A stretch of DNA of 7,996 bases from Candidatus Saccharimonadia bacterium (lineage in GTDB: Bacteria; Patescibacteriota; Saccharimonadia; Saccharimonadales; Saccharimonadaceae). The stretch covers positions 1-7,996 of the forward strand of contig JALRBE010000047.1 of NCBI GenBank assembly GCA_023262335.1, given 5' to 3'. A program made the position numbers and the translations under genes. The notes under the pieces are model-generated. The model did not search any database. It was not told where the DNA came from and saw nothing but the letters and a program-made list of their open reading frames with translations. Each line of letters starts with the position of its first letter. Position 1 is the first letter of the stretch. This document shows positions 1-5,453 of this stretch, one piece after another.

Positions 1-1125
1 TCGGATCTGCTGCGCCGTGATTTCGGCATCAACGACCCGTTCGCCATGCTCACTATCGACCGCCGTGCGGTGGTGGCAACGCCGCTGCACGGCGTCGCGT
101 CGCGCCTGTTCGAACTGTGTCTGGCGGGCAATCCGCGAGGCACTATCGGAACGGGAGTAGGGCAGGCATACCGCGATTCGCTCGCGTACCCTGCACTCAC
201 CGTCACCGCCGGCGATTTGGCAGCTCCGGGTCTTCGCGATCGGCTCTATGCCGTTCGCGAAAACATTCGGAACTACTTGTTGCCGGTTGTCGAGGACGCC
301 GAGTTCCTGTCTAGTGACGCGTTCTTCGTCCGCGAAGACATGGCGTTGCTGAACGACGACGGGTTCGTGGAATTCGCGTACGAGCGGTTCCTGCAAACGG
401 CCCGTTTGGCGAACGTGGTAGAGCCGGAATTTTTCGGCGATACGGTGCTCGCACGAAAGGGCTGCGCCGTCATCGAAACGTCGCACGGCGTCCTGACGGA
501 CAGCGCGTACGGGTTCGCCCCGCACACCAGTGCCATACGGACGCTGCCCGGCGTGACCGCGCAGTTGCTGCACGGTGCCGGGTTCGGCGGCCAGATCGTC
601 AACCTTGGGGTGTTCCGAGCGTATGCCATACGGCATGGCGCGGGACCGCTCCCGACGGACGATCCGACGCTCGCGGAAACGCTGCTGCCTGGCAGCAGCA
701 AGCAGGACAACCGTTGGCAAGGCAGCGTTCGCGTTGGCGCGCTCGACGGAGTTTTACTCCGGTACGCGATTGATGTTTGCGGCGGCCCGTCCGCCTTCGA
801 CGGCTTGGCCGTCACGTGGTTCGATCAAATCCAGAAGAACGGCGAGTGGCTGCTCTGCGATTCGTATCGGGAGGCTCGCGACACCCAAGTATTCACCCCG
901 AAAGGTGACATACTGGTTGCTCGCGAGTCAAACGAAGCGTATCAAGAGCGGCTGACGGCCGCGCTGCGAAACGTCCGTCCGGACGTCAAGCGGCTGCCTG
1001 TCGACCCTGCCATGGACCGCGACGACGCATATGCGTTATGCGCCAAAACGGTTACTGGCATGACAGGCATACCGGTCCGCATGGTTTCGATGGGGCCGAC
1101 CGAGCTCGACAAGCTGATGAAGTAG
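1..1125 (+). CDS. Divergent adenylosuccinate synthetase (PurA)-family protein, 5' end outside window
   Basis: The frame is open from the first base, so this is the C-terminal 374 residues of a longer protein; the ATG at 46 is internal. Colinear PurA-family landmarks are visible: a GTGVGQAYRD segment (bases 148-177) where PurA has the RGIGPAYED turn, IETSHG (472-489) where PurA has FEGAQG, FRAYAIRHGAGPLPT (613-657) matching the KAYSTRVGAGPFPTE core, a strand ending in LLCDSYR like PurA's KLCVAYR, and a terminal TGIPVRMVSMGPTE like PurA's TGVPIDIISTGP. Classical PurA joins IMP and aspartate using GTP. Here the aspartate/IMP loop (GATTGRRRRTGW in E. coli) is replaced by GSSKQDNRWQGSVRVG, and the Gln of FEGAQG is a His. 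I therefore infer a PurA-fold ligase with altered substrate rather than housekeeping PurA; a phage-type PurZ-like or specialised paralogue is possible. The stop is TAG, and the next gene follows after 22 bases, probably in the same operon. Family call fairly sure, reaction unknown. Confidence 0.75.
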   Translation, partial: SDLLRRDFGINDPFAMLTIDRRAVVATPLHGVASRLFELCLAGNPRGTIGTGVGQAYRDSLAYPALTVTAGDLAAPGLRDRLYAVRENIRNYLLPVVEDAEFLSSDAFFVREDMALLNDDGFVEFAYERFLQTARLANVVEPEFFGDTVLARKGCAVIETSHGVLTDSAYGFAPHTSAIRTLPGVTAQLLHGAGFGGQIVNLGVFRAYAIRHGAGPLPTDDPTLAETLLPGSSKQDNRWQGSVRVGALDGVLLRYAIDVCGGPSAFDGLAVTWFDQIQKNGEWLLCDSYREARDTQVFTPKGDILVARESNEAYQERLTAALRNVRPDVKRLPVDPAMDRDDAYALCAKTVTGMTGIPVRMVSMGPTELDKLMK

Positions 1126-1147
1126 CACCTACCAGAAAGGCAGAACG

Positions 1148-2335
1148 ATGTCCGAAGACAAGAACGCGGCCGCGACCCCCGAGGTCGCCGCCGCGGAATT
1201 TGCTCCCGCCGTACCGCCGACGACCGACGAGATCGCCGACAAGCTGAAGGAATTCGGCGCGACCGACGAGATCGTCGCCAAGGTCAAGGACCTGGGCGTC
1301 GACACGGTCGCCGACATCAGCGAACTCACCGAGGCCGACTTGGTCGGCGCGGGGCTGAAGATCGTCAAGGCGCGAAAGCTGCTTGACGCCGCGAAGCCCG
1401 CACCCGGCGTCGCTAGCGCGGCGCCTTCGGTCGTCAGCACGGCGGCCTTCGATGGCCTGTTGCCGAGCGTTCAGGACGACGAGTCCTGGATCAAAGCACT
1501 CAAAACCGGTGGCGTGTCGAAGGTCGATACGTCGACTGTCATCGCCGCCGTCCGTGCGGCGCTCGCCAAGAGCGTCGGTCTCTACGAGGTGCCGGCCAAG
1601 CTGGTGAGCGCTATGGAGGCGTTCGCCGACGAAAGCGAAGAGCAGGTCGATCCGGTCTTCTATGTGCTGCGCAAGCAGATGACCCGGCGTAACTACGCCG
1701 ACATCTTCGCGGCCGTGGACGGTCTGGACGGCGCGTTCGTCACCGACAAACGCAAAGCCCAGTTGCTTTCCCGCCTCGACCAGTTCCTGTGGCCTGCCAT
1801 CGTCAGCTTCGACGGCCAGCTCAAGGGTTGGTACGAGAGCTACAAGCAGGTGTTCACCGGTCCTGACGCGCTCATGGCGCTGGTGGGCGGACTGAACGGT
1901 GGCGGGCTGGCTCCTGGCATCATGCAGGCGCCACCCGACACCGCCGTTTTGCAAGACGCTGCCGACACGGTCAAGGACGCCGTCAACAGGGTGTTCGCAG
2001 GCACGGGCGTGCAGATCGCTGCCGCCCTGGCCTACGAAGCATCGGAGATCAAGAAATCCCTCGAGGATTCGCGGCTTCCGGCGCTGACAGGTTCGATCAA
2101 CCGTGAGCAGATGCTCAAGAAGTTGGGCGTAGCCGTGCCGGCTTCGTACCCTCGGCTCGAGACGAACCTCACGAAGTACGTGCTCGCCGTGATGGGGCTC
2201 GAAGACCAGTCTTCGGGCGCCGAAGAGCTCCGGTACCTCGGCGCGCTCTTCATGCTGGGCAGCCAGATCGACTGGACGCAGTTCGGCGGCCGTTCGGCAA
2301 CCCTGTCTCGCCTCGGCAAGGCAGGCCAGCTGTAA
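1148..2335 (+). CDS. Unrecognised 395-aa protein with N-terminal helix-hairpin-helix/SAM-like domain
   Basis: I do not recognise the full-length family. The start is the ATG at 1148, with AGAAAGG at 1134-1140 as a ribosome binding site. Residues 1-25 are an acidic, Ala/Pro-rich leader. Residues about 26-86 form an alpha-helical unit containing LGVDTVADISELTEADLVGAG, which reads like a helix-hairpin-helix or SAM-type fold. An Ala/Pro linker (about 87-105) leads to a mostly helical domain of about 290 residues with no signal peptide, no membrane span and no catalytic motif that I can name. It ends in a basic FGGRSATLSRLGKAGQL tail. Codons are strongly C/G-ended (GTC, GCC, AAG, GAC, CTG), more so than in the flanking genes, which suggests high expression and perhaps a structural or scaffold protein. 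It lies 22 bases after the PurA-like gene and is followed by a strong terminator, so the two probably form the end of one transcript and may act together. Function unknown. Confidence 0.85.
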   Translation: MSEDKNAAATPEVAAAEFAPAVPPTTDEIADKLKEFGATDEIVAKVKDLGVDTVADISELTEADLVGAGLKIVKARKLLDAAKPAPGVASAAPSVVSTAAFDGLLPSVQDDESWIKALKTGGVSKVDTSTVIAAVRAALAKSVGLYEVPAKLVSAMEAFADESEEQVDPVFYVLRKQMTRRNYADIFAAVDGLDGAFVTDKRKAQLLSRLDQFLWPAIVSFDGQLKGWYESYKQVFTGPDALMALVGGLNGGGLAPGIMQAPPDTAVLQDAADTVKDAVNRVFAGTGVQIAAALAYEASEIKKSLEDSRLPALTGSINREQMLKKLGVAVPASYPRLETNLTKYVLAVMGLEDQSSGAEELRYLGALFMLGSQIDWTQFGGRSATLSRLGKAGQL

Positions 2336-2350
2336 AAAGCAGTACCTTTC

Positions 2351-2374
2351 GCCGTTATGAATTCACGTAACGGC
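2351..2374 (+). repeat. Short perfect hairpin upstream of the terminator
   Basis: GCCGTTA (2351-2357) is the exact reverse complement of TAACGGC (2368-2374), with a 10-base loop containing an EcoRI-like GAATTC. It lies 15 bases after the stop codon of the 395-aa gene and 4 bases before the terminator stem. It could protect the 3' end of the mRNA or be chance; no T-run follows it. Confidence 0.45.
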
Positions 2375-2378
2375 ACCA

Positions 2379-2426
2379 CCCCTCCTGGAATGCGATCAGT
2401 CGCAGTCCGGGAGGGGATTTTTATTT
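2379..2426 (+). terminator. Rho-independent terminator for the PurA-like / 395-aa operon
   Basis: CCCCTCCTGGA (2379-2389) pairs with TCCGGGAGGGG (2406-2416), 11 bp with one T-G wobble, and the loop can extend the helix through GCGA/TCGC. A TTTTTATTT tract follows at 2418-2426. The T-run lies only on the plus-strand side, so it stops plus-strand transcription. It ends 4 bases before the stop codon of the convergent nucleotidyltransferase gene. Confidence 0.9.
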
Positions 2427-2430
2427 GGCA

Positions 2431-3903
2431 TTATTTTACGCGGGGCAAGCGCACTTTTTCAATGAACAACCGCGTGGCCAGTTCGCGGTATCCAAGGTCC
2501 CAAAACACGCTGTCGTTGTCGGTGCCGCCTTTTGGCACGACGTTGTCGTCCGCTTCTATGGCGAAGTGCTGTTCATAGCCTTTATGCATGAGCCGGTACT
2601 GCAACGAGTCTTGTTCGAGGCGCCGCAGCGCGCCGTGGCGTAGCGCCGGGTCGTCGTATGCGGCGGTCAGATCGCGGCGGAGCTGGTCGATGGTCGGGTC
2701 GTCGCCGACCCATAGTGTGCTGTATACGAGATGGCTCCATGTGGCATCGGTCATCGCGGTTTCCATGATCCGAACGCCTGCTGGCGAAGCTTCGGTACGA
2801 AGCTGCAACGGCAAGTCCTTGCCGAACAAGTCGCGCAGTCGGTACGGGTTCGCTGTCGCTCCGGGCCGCACGATGACGGTCGTGTCGACGTCCGAATGCT
2901 CGTCGCCGTAGCCTTTTAGGCGTGAGCCCCCCATAAGAACGACCGGAAAATACGCCGCGGCCAGGTCGGGGTTATGGGCTATCGCTTCAGCGGCTTCACG
3001 CATGCGTTGGATTTCCGTCGTCATGCTCAGCGCGTTTTCGGACAGTTCCCCGCTCAGTACCGGAACCGGAACGCCGTAAGCATGCAACGTGTCGGTCATC
3101 AGGTGACCGCTGTTGTACAGGTGGCGGAACGTGGCTCTTGCCTGACGTCTGACTGCCAAACTGTCGTGTTCGAGCTGCATGGCATACCAGGGCAAGTACG
3201 AAGACACGCCGGCACCGTGGCGGCTGTGGCGGCTGAGCGAACGTAGCGCGATCAAGGTAGTGATTTCATCGTCCGATTCCATCAGCCGTTCGGATTCGCG
3301 CAGGGAAAGCGTCCGTGCGGCCTCGCGCGTCATGCTCCTGACGGCCGTTTCGAAGAGCCATTTGCTTCTGGCGCGCGGAACGGTCGTCGCGTCGGCTTGT
3401 TCGCGGACGAGTGCCAAGCGCGCATGGATGGTTTCCGGCGTGACAGTATCCGGGACGAACCTCGCAGGCTGCTTGGCGTCATCGATCGATCGCCGTAGCA
3501 CGATACCGTTCGTATGTCGGTGGATATGTTCCAATTCTTCGCGCGTCAAAAGTCCTGCCCGAACAAGCTGCGGGGCAAGGTGGGCGGCTTTGGCGACGAA
3601 CGGCCGCGGCATGCCATCGTTCCGCTCGCCGATGTCGCCGTCGACGAAATCCGCGCGTTGGTCGACCTGTTCCAGCAAGCTCCACCAGGCATCAAGGTAT
3701 GCTTCGCGGTATTCGTGGTGATCGTCGCCTGGCAGCCAGTGCCATGGTATATAGAGCGCGATCCGAGCCAGTTCGGGATTGCGAAGGGTCTTAGTGAGGG
3801 CTTCCGAAACGTCAACGCTCGTGCCGTCCAGCTGCAGGCTTGGAGAAGGGACGTCGGTTTCGTTCAGCGGTGGCCGGATAACGGAGTGGTGGAGTTCGCT
3901 CAT
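2431..3903 (-). CDS. Nucleotidyltransferase-domain protein with large helical N-terminal region
   Basis: The protein is 490 residues from the ATG at 3903. A GTG at 3936 would add 11 residues encoded by the A+T-rich promoter-like DNA and is less likely. The Pol-beta-superfamily nucleotidyltransferase signature GGSRLKGYGDEHSDVD is at about residues 325-340: the GS motif followed by an Asp-x-Asp metal pair (D338, D340) and a hydrophobic TTVIV strand. This predicts transfer of an NMP to a protein, RNA or small molecule; the substrate cannot be read from sequence. About 320 residues precede it, with Trp-rich IPWHWLPG and a stretch resembling HEAT-type helices (near LEHDSLAVRRQARATF). About 150 residues follow, ending in a helical FWDLGYRELATRLFIEKV tail. 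No signal peptide or membrane span. It is transcribed divergently from the ADP-ribosylglycohydrolase gene and convergently with the 395-aa gene. Its size far exceeds minimal MNT toxins, so I do not call it an antitoxin/toxin pair member. Confidence 0.8.
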   Translation of the reverse strand: MSELHHSVIRPPLNETDVPSPSLQLDGTSVDVSEALTKTLRNPELARIALYIPWHWLPGDDHHEYREAYLDAWWSLLEQVDQRADFVDGDIGERNDGMPRPFVAKAAHLAPQLVRAGLLTREELEHIHRHTNGIVLRRSIDDAKQPARFVPDTVTPETIHARLALVREQADATTVPRARSKWLFETAVRSMTREAARTLSLRESERLMESDDEITTLIALRSLSRHSRHGAGVSSYLPWYAMQLEHDSLAVRRQARATFRHLYNSGHLMTDTLHAYGVPVPVLSGELSENALSMTTEIQRMREAAEAIAHNPDLAAAYFPVVLMGGSRLKGYGDEHSDVDTTVIVRPGATANPYRLRDLFGKDLPLQLRTEASPAGVRIMETAMTDATWSHLVYSTLWVGDDPTIDQLRRDLTAAYDDPALRHGALRRLEQDSLQYRLMHKGYEQHFAIEADDNVVPKGGTDNDSVFWDLGYRELATRLFIEKVRLPRVK

Positions 3904-3912
3904 GGTACTTAT

Positions 3913-3941
3913 ATAATAAAATAAACGGTGATTCACCGCAA
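3913..3941 (-). promoter_or_regulatory. Candidate promoter of the nucleotidyltransferase gene (near-leaderless)
   Basis: On the minus strand, TTGCGG (3941-3936) and TATTAT (3918-3913) are separated by 17 bases. A start site about 7 bases beyond the -10 would fall near 3906, only about 3 bases before the ATG at 3903. No Shine-Dalgarno sequence is visible, which fits a leaderless transcript. The -35 box is weak (3 of 6). Confidence 0.45.
3926..3938. promoter_or_regulatory. Inverted repeat CGGTG-ATT-CACCG in the nucleotidyltransferase promoter
   Basis: A perfect 5-bp dyad with a 3-base spacer lies inside the -35/-10 spacer and touches the -35 box of the minus-strand promoter. Its position suits a repressor operator. 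No regulator is identified, and a dyad this short may be chance. Confidence 0.35.
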
Positions 3942-3970
3942 AAACGGCTTGGTATCGCGTGACAAATGAC

Positions 3971-4000
3971 TAGACATCGTTGGTTAATTAGTGTTATACT
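3971..4000 (+). promoter_or_regulatory. Promoter of the ADP-ribosylglycohydrolase gene
   Basis: TAGACA (3971-3976) and TATACT (3995-4000) are 18 bases apart, each a 5-of-6 match to the sigma-70 consensus. The predicted start site is near 4007, giving a 5' leader of about 25 bases that contains the strong ribosome binding site. Confidence 0.65.
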
Positions 4001-4008
4001 TACACTAA
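3988..4008. promoter_or_regulatory. 21-bp dyad TTAGTGT-N7-ACACTAA over the -10 box; candidate NrtR operator
   Basis: TTAGTGT (3988-3994) and ACACTAA (4002-4008) are perfect inverted repeats around a 7-base spacer that contains most of the -10 box TATACT. A protein bound here would block RNA polymerase. A NrtR-type regulator is encoded 2 kb away, its family binds palindromes of about this size, and its ligand ADP-ribose is the product of the gene this promoter drives. The assignment to NrtR is inference from context, not from a matched consensus. Confidence 0.6.
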
Positions 4009-4018
4009 CACAAACGAG

Positions 4019-4027
4019 AAAGGAGGT
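4019..4027 (+). promoter_or_regulatory. Strong Shine-Dalgarno site that fixes the ADP-ribosylglycohydrolase start
   Basis: AAAGGAGGT sits 4 bases before the ATG at 4032. An in-frame ATG at 3966 would place the promoter and dyad inside the coding region and has no such site, so 4032 is preferred. Confidence 0.85.
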
Positions 4028-4031
4028 CAAT

Positions 4032-5090
4032 ATGACTGAACGAAACCGATTACAACAGGCGGGCGAACGGCTCCTCCCTTCGCTTGCGTATGGCGACGCC
4101 GCCGGCGTGCCAGTCGAGACGAAAAGTTACGAAGAAATCGCGGATGCGTACGGCGCGCTGAACACACTGATACCACCGGAAAACAATCCGTTTTTCGAGG
4201 GCAAATGGCCCGTCGGCACCACAAGCGACGACACACAGTTGTCGGTCGCGGTCGCCCGGGCGCTGATCAGGGCAGGCAGGTTCGATCTGCAAACCCACGC
4301 CGAAGAACACGCCGTGGCATACCACGAAACGCCCAAAGCGGTGAAGCCAAGCGGCAGGCGGATCGTTCGTGGTTGGGGAGGCTCGACCACGGCGGCGCTC
4401 GAACGGATCGTTCTCGAAGGAGTTTCGCCGTACGAGTCAGGCACGAAAGACGGCTCCGGCAATGGCATACTCATGAAAATGGCACCGCTCGCGTATTGGC
4501 ACGAAGCGCGGGGAACGAGCGACGAACAGCGATACGCCGAGTACGACGCATTGACCACGATGACTCATGACGGCGACGTGGCGCGGATCACTACGCGCGT
4601 GCACGGTGACGTGCTGCGGTTTTTGATGAGAGACGACGCTAATACTGACGAACTCGGCGCAGTGGCGTACGCGTCGGCGACGCGTCACGAAAAGACGTTC
4701 GGGACGACCAGCGACGTGACTGGCGCGCTTGAACTGCTTCGGCAGAAGATGCGCCCGACGCCCGAGGACGTGCAGGATTTATACGCGCCACGCGCTGAGG
4801 ATCCGAGCAAAAAGAGATTCGGATTCAGGTATAGCTTTTATGCCCCGGAGACGCTGTTGGTGGCATACGCGGCCTTCTTGCATGGGCGCGGAGATTTTCA
4901 TAAATCGGTATTTACCGCGGTTAATCTTGGCGGCGATGCCGACAGTACCGCGTCGATCGTGGGAGGCATGCAGGCGCTGACCGTGCGTGCCAACTACGAT
5001 ATGCCGCGCGACGCCGAAGCATTGCAAGACGCTGACGGCCTGCGCGAATTGTCGCGGGCGCTCGCTGCTGCGGCGTTGTCTGAAAAATAA
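4032..5090 (+). CDS. ADP-ribosylglycohydrolase family protein (DraG/ARH type)
   Basis: 352 residues, the usual size for the family. Landmarks in order: GDAAGVPVE at residues 21-29, GTTSDDTQLS at 62-71 (the S/T-D-D metal ligands), a central GSGNGILMKMAPLA segment, TTMTHDGDVA, and NLGGDADSTASIVGG with D302 and D304 as the second metal-binding set; the common GGDxDT reads GGDADS here. The family uses two Mg ions to cleave ADP-ribose from arginine, serine or other targets, or from O-acetyl-ADP-ribose and related metabolites. The exact target is not readable. The protein is cytosolic, with no signal peptide. It is a single gene with its own promoter, covered by a 21-bp dyad, and it runs convergently into a small membrane-protein gene whose terminator T-tract overlaps its last codons. 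The nearby nadE-nrtR operon links it to NAD/ADP-ribose turnover. No ADP-ribosyltransferase partner is visible in the window. Confidence 0.9.
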   Translation: MTERNRLQQAGERLLPSLAYGDAAGVPVETKSYEEIADAYGALNTLIPPENNPFFEGKWPVGTTSDDTQLSVAVARALIRAGRFDLQTHAEEHAVAYHETPKAVKPSGRRIVRGWGGSTTAALERIVLEGVSPYESGTKDGSGNGILMKMAPLAYWHEARGTSDEQRYAEYDALTTMTHDGDVARITTRVHGDVLRFLMRDDANTDELGAVAYASATRHEKTFGTTSDVTGALELLRQKMRPTPEDVQDLYAPRAEDPSKKRFGFRYSFYAPETLLVAYAAFLHGRGDFHKSVFTAVNLGGDADSTASIVGGMQALTVRANYDMPRDAEALQDADGLRELSRALAAAALSEK

Positions 5091-5118
5091 AAAGGGTCCA
5101 GACTTCGTTGTCTGGACC
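5083..5118 (-). terminator. Terminator of the 66-aa Gly/Cys membrane-protein gene
   Basis: GGTCCAGAC (5095-5103) and GTCTGGACC (5110-5118) form a perfect 9-bp stem with a 6-base loop. Read on the minus strand, a CTTTTTATTTTT tract follows and overlaps the stop codon of the ADP-ribosylglycohydrolase gene. On the plus strand no T-run follows the stem, so it works mainly for the minus strand. Confidence 0.9.
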
Positions 5119-5133
5119 GTGCGCTATGCGCGG

Positions 5134-5334
5134 TTAGCTGCTGCCTCCGCCGCAGCCACCCCCACCTCCACCGCAGCCGCCTCCACCGCAGCCTCCGCCG
5201 CCGAAGCCGTCGCCGATGCTGCCGAGCGCTTCGCCGAAGCTTGCGCCGCGTGCCATCTTGGCGATGAGCCAGATCGCGAAGCCGACGACGATGACGGCCA
5301 GGACGATCAATACGATAATCAGCCACAGTGGCAT
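5134..5334 (-). CDS. Small single-span membrane protein with Gly/Cys-rich tail (66 aa)
   Basis: The ATG at 5334 is preceded by GAAGGAGAC (5346-5338) at good spacing, under a near-consensus promoter, so despite its low complexity this is a real gene. Residues 3-25 are a hydrophobic membrane helix. K26 and R29 follow it, which by the positive-inside rule places the C-terminus in the cytoplasm. Residues 43-66 are almost all Gly with C49, C54 and C61. The tail contains C-G6-C-G2, identical to the end of the neighbouring 169-aa protein. I do not recognise a named family with certainty; Gly/Cys tails occur on some uncharacterised actinobacterial membrane proteins. Possible roles are metal binding, disulfide or thioester chemistry, or self-assembly; none is shown. 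The tail also resembles the Gly/Ser/Cys core of microcin B17, but no azole-forming enzymes are encoded here. Confidence 0.85.
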   Translation of the reverse strand: MPLWLIIVLIVLAVIVVGFAIWLIAKMARGASFGEALGSIGDGFGGGGCGGGGCGGGGGGCGGGSS

Positions 5335-5367
5335 GATGTCTCCTTCGTTCGGAATATGGACGAGCGA

Positions 5368-5396
5368 ATAATAACAGTATGTGATACTTTTGTCAA
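5368..5396 (-). promoter_or_regulatory. Strong promoter of the 66-aa membrane-protein gene
   Basis: On the minus strand, consensus TTGACA (5396-5391) is followed after exactly 17 bases by TATTAT (5373-5368), preceded by TGT as an extended -10. The predicted start site is near 5361, giving a leader of about 27 bases with the Shine-Dalgarno site. Confidence 0.85.
5376..5388. promoter_or_regulatory. Inverted repeat AGTAT-GTG-ATACT in the promoter spacer
   Basis: A perfect 5-bp dyad with a 3-base centre lies entirely between the -35 and -10 boxes of the 66-aa gene promoter. The position is typical of repressor or MerR-like operators. No regulator is assigned, and it differs from the TTAGTGT dyad at 3988-4008. 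Confidence 0.4.
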
Positions 5397-5432
5397 TTTA
5401 AAAGGTCCGGATCGCGTCGTGCGATCCGGACC
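5397..5432 (-). terminator. Terminator of the 169-aa gene, abutting the next promoter
   Basis: GGTCCGGATCGC (5404-5415) and GCGATCCGGACC (5421-5432) form a perfect 12-bp stem with a 5-base loop. On the minus strand it is followed by TTTTAAA (5403-5397) and then directly by the TTGACA of the 66-aa promoter. It insulates the 66-aa gene from upstream transcription. The T-run is short, but the stem is very stable. Confidence 0.85.
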
Positions 5433-5453
5433 GTGCCGGTAGGTTGCGTGGCG

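Noticed and set aside
1052..1954. Long antisense reading frame (300 codons) over the PurA-like / 395-aa genes
   Set aside because: It is a shadow of G+C-rich, codon-biased coding sequence on the plus strand, with no ribosome site and a low-quality protein.
1..2335. Prophage with PurZ-type diaminopurine synthesis
   Set aside because: No capsid, portal, terminase, polymerase or HD-phosphohydrolase gene is visible, and the rest of the window is metabolic; the upstream side is not available to test it.
3966..4031. N-terminal extension of the ADP-ribosylglycohydrolase from ATG 3966
   Set aside because: It would translate the promoter and dyad, and lacks a ribosome site; AAAGGAGGT clearly supports 4032.
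2431..5090. DarTG-like or MNT/HEPN toxin-antitoxin system
   Set aside because: No ADP-ribosyltransferase, macrodomain or HEPN partner is seen. The nucleotidyltransferase is far too large for MNT, and the glycohydrolase is DraG-type with its own separate promoter.
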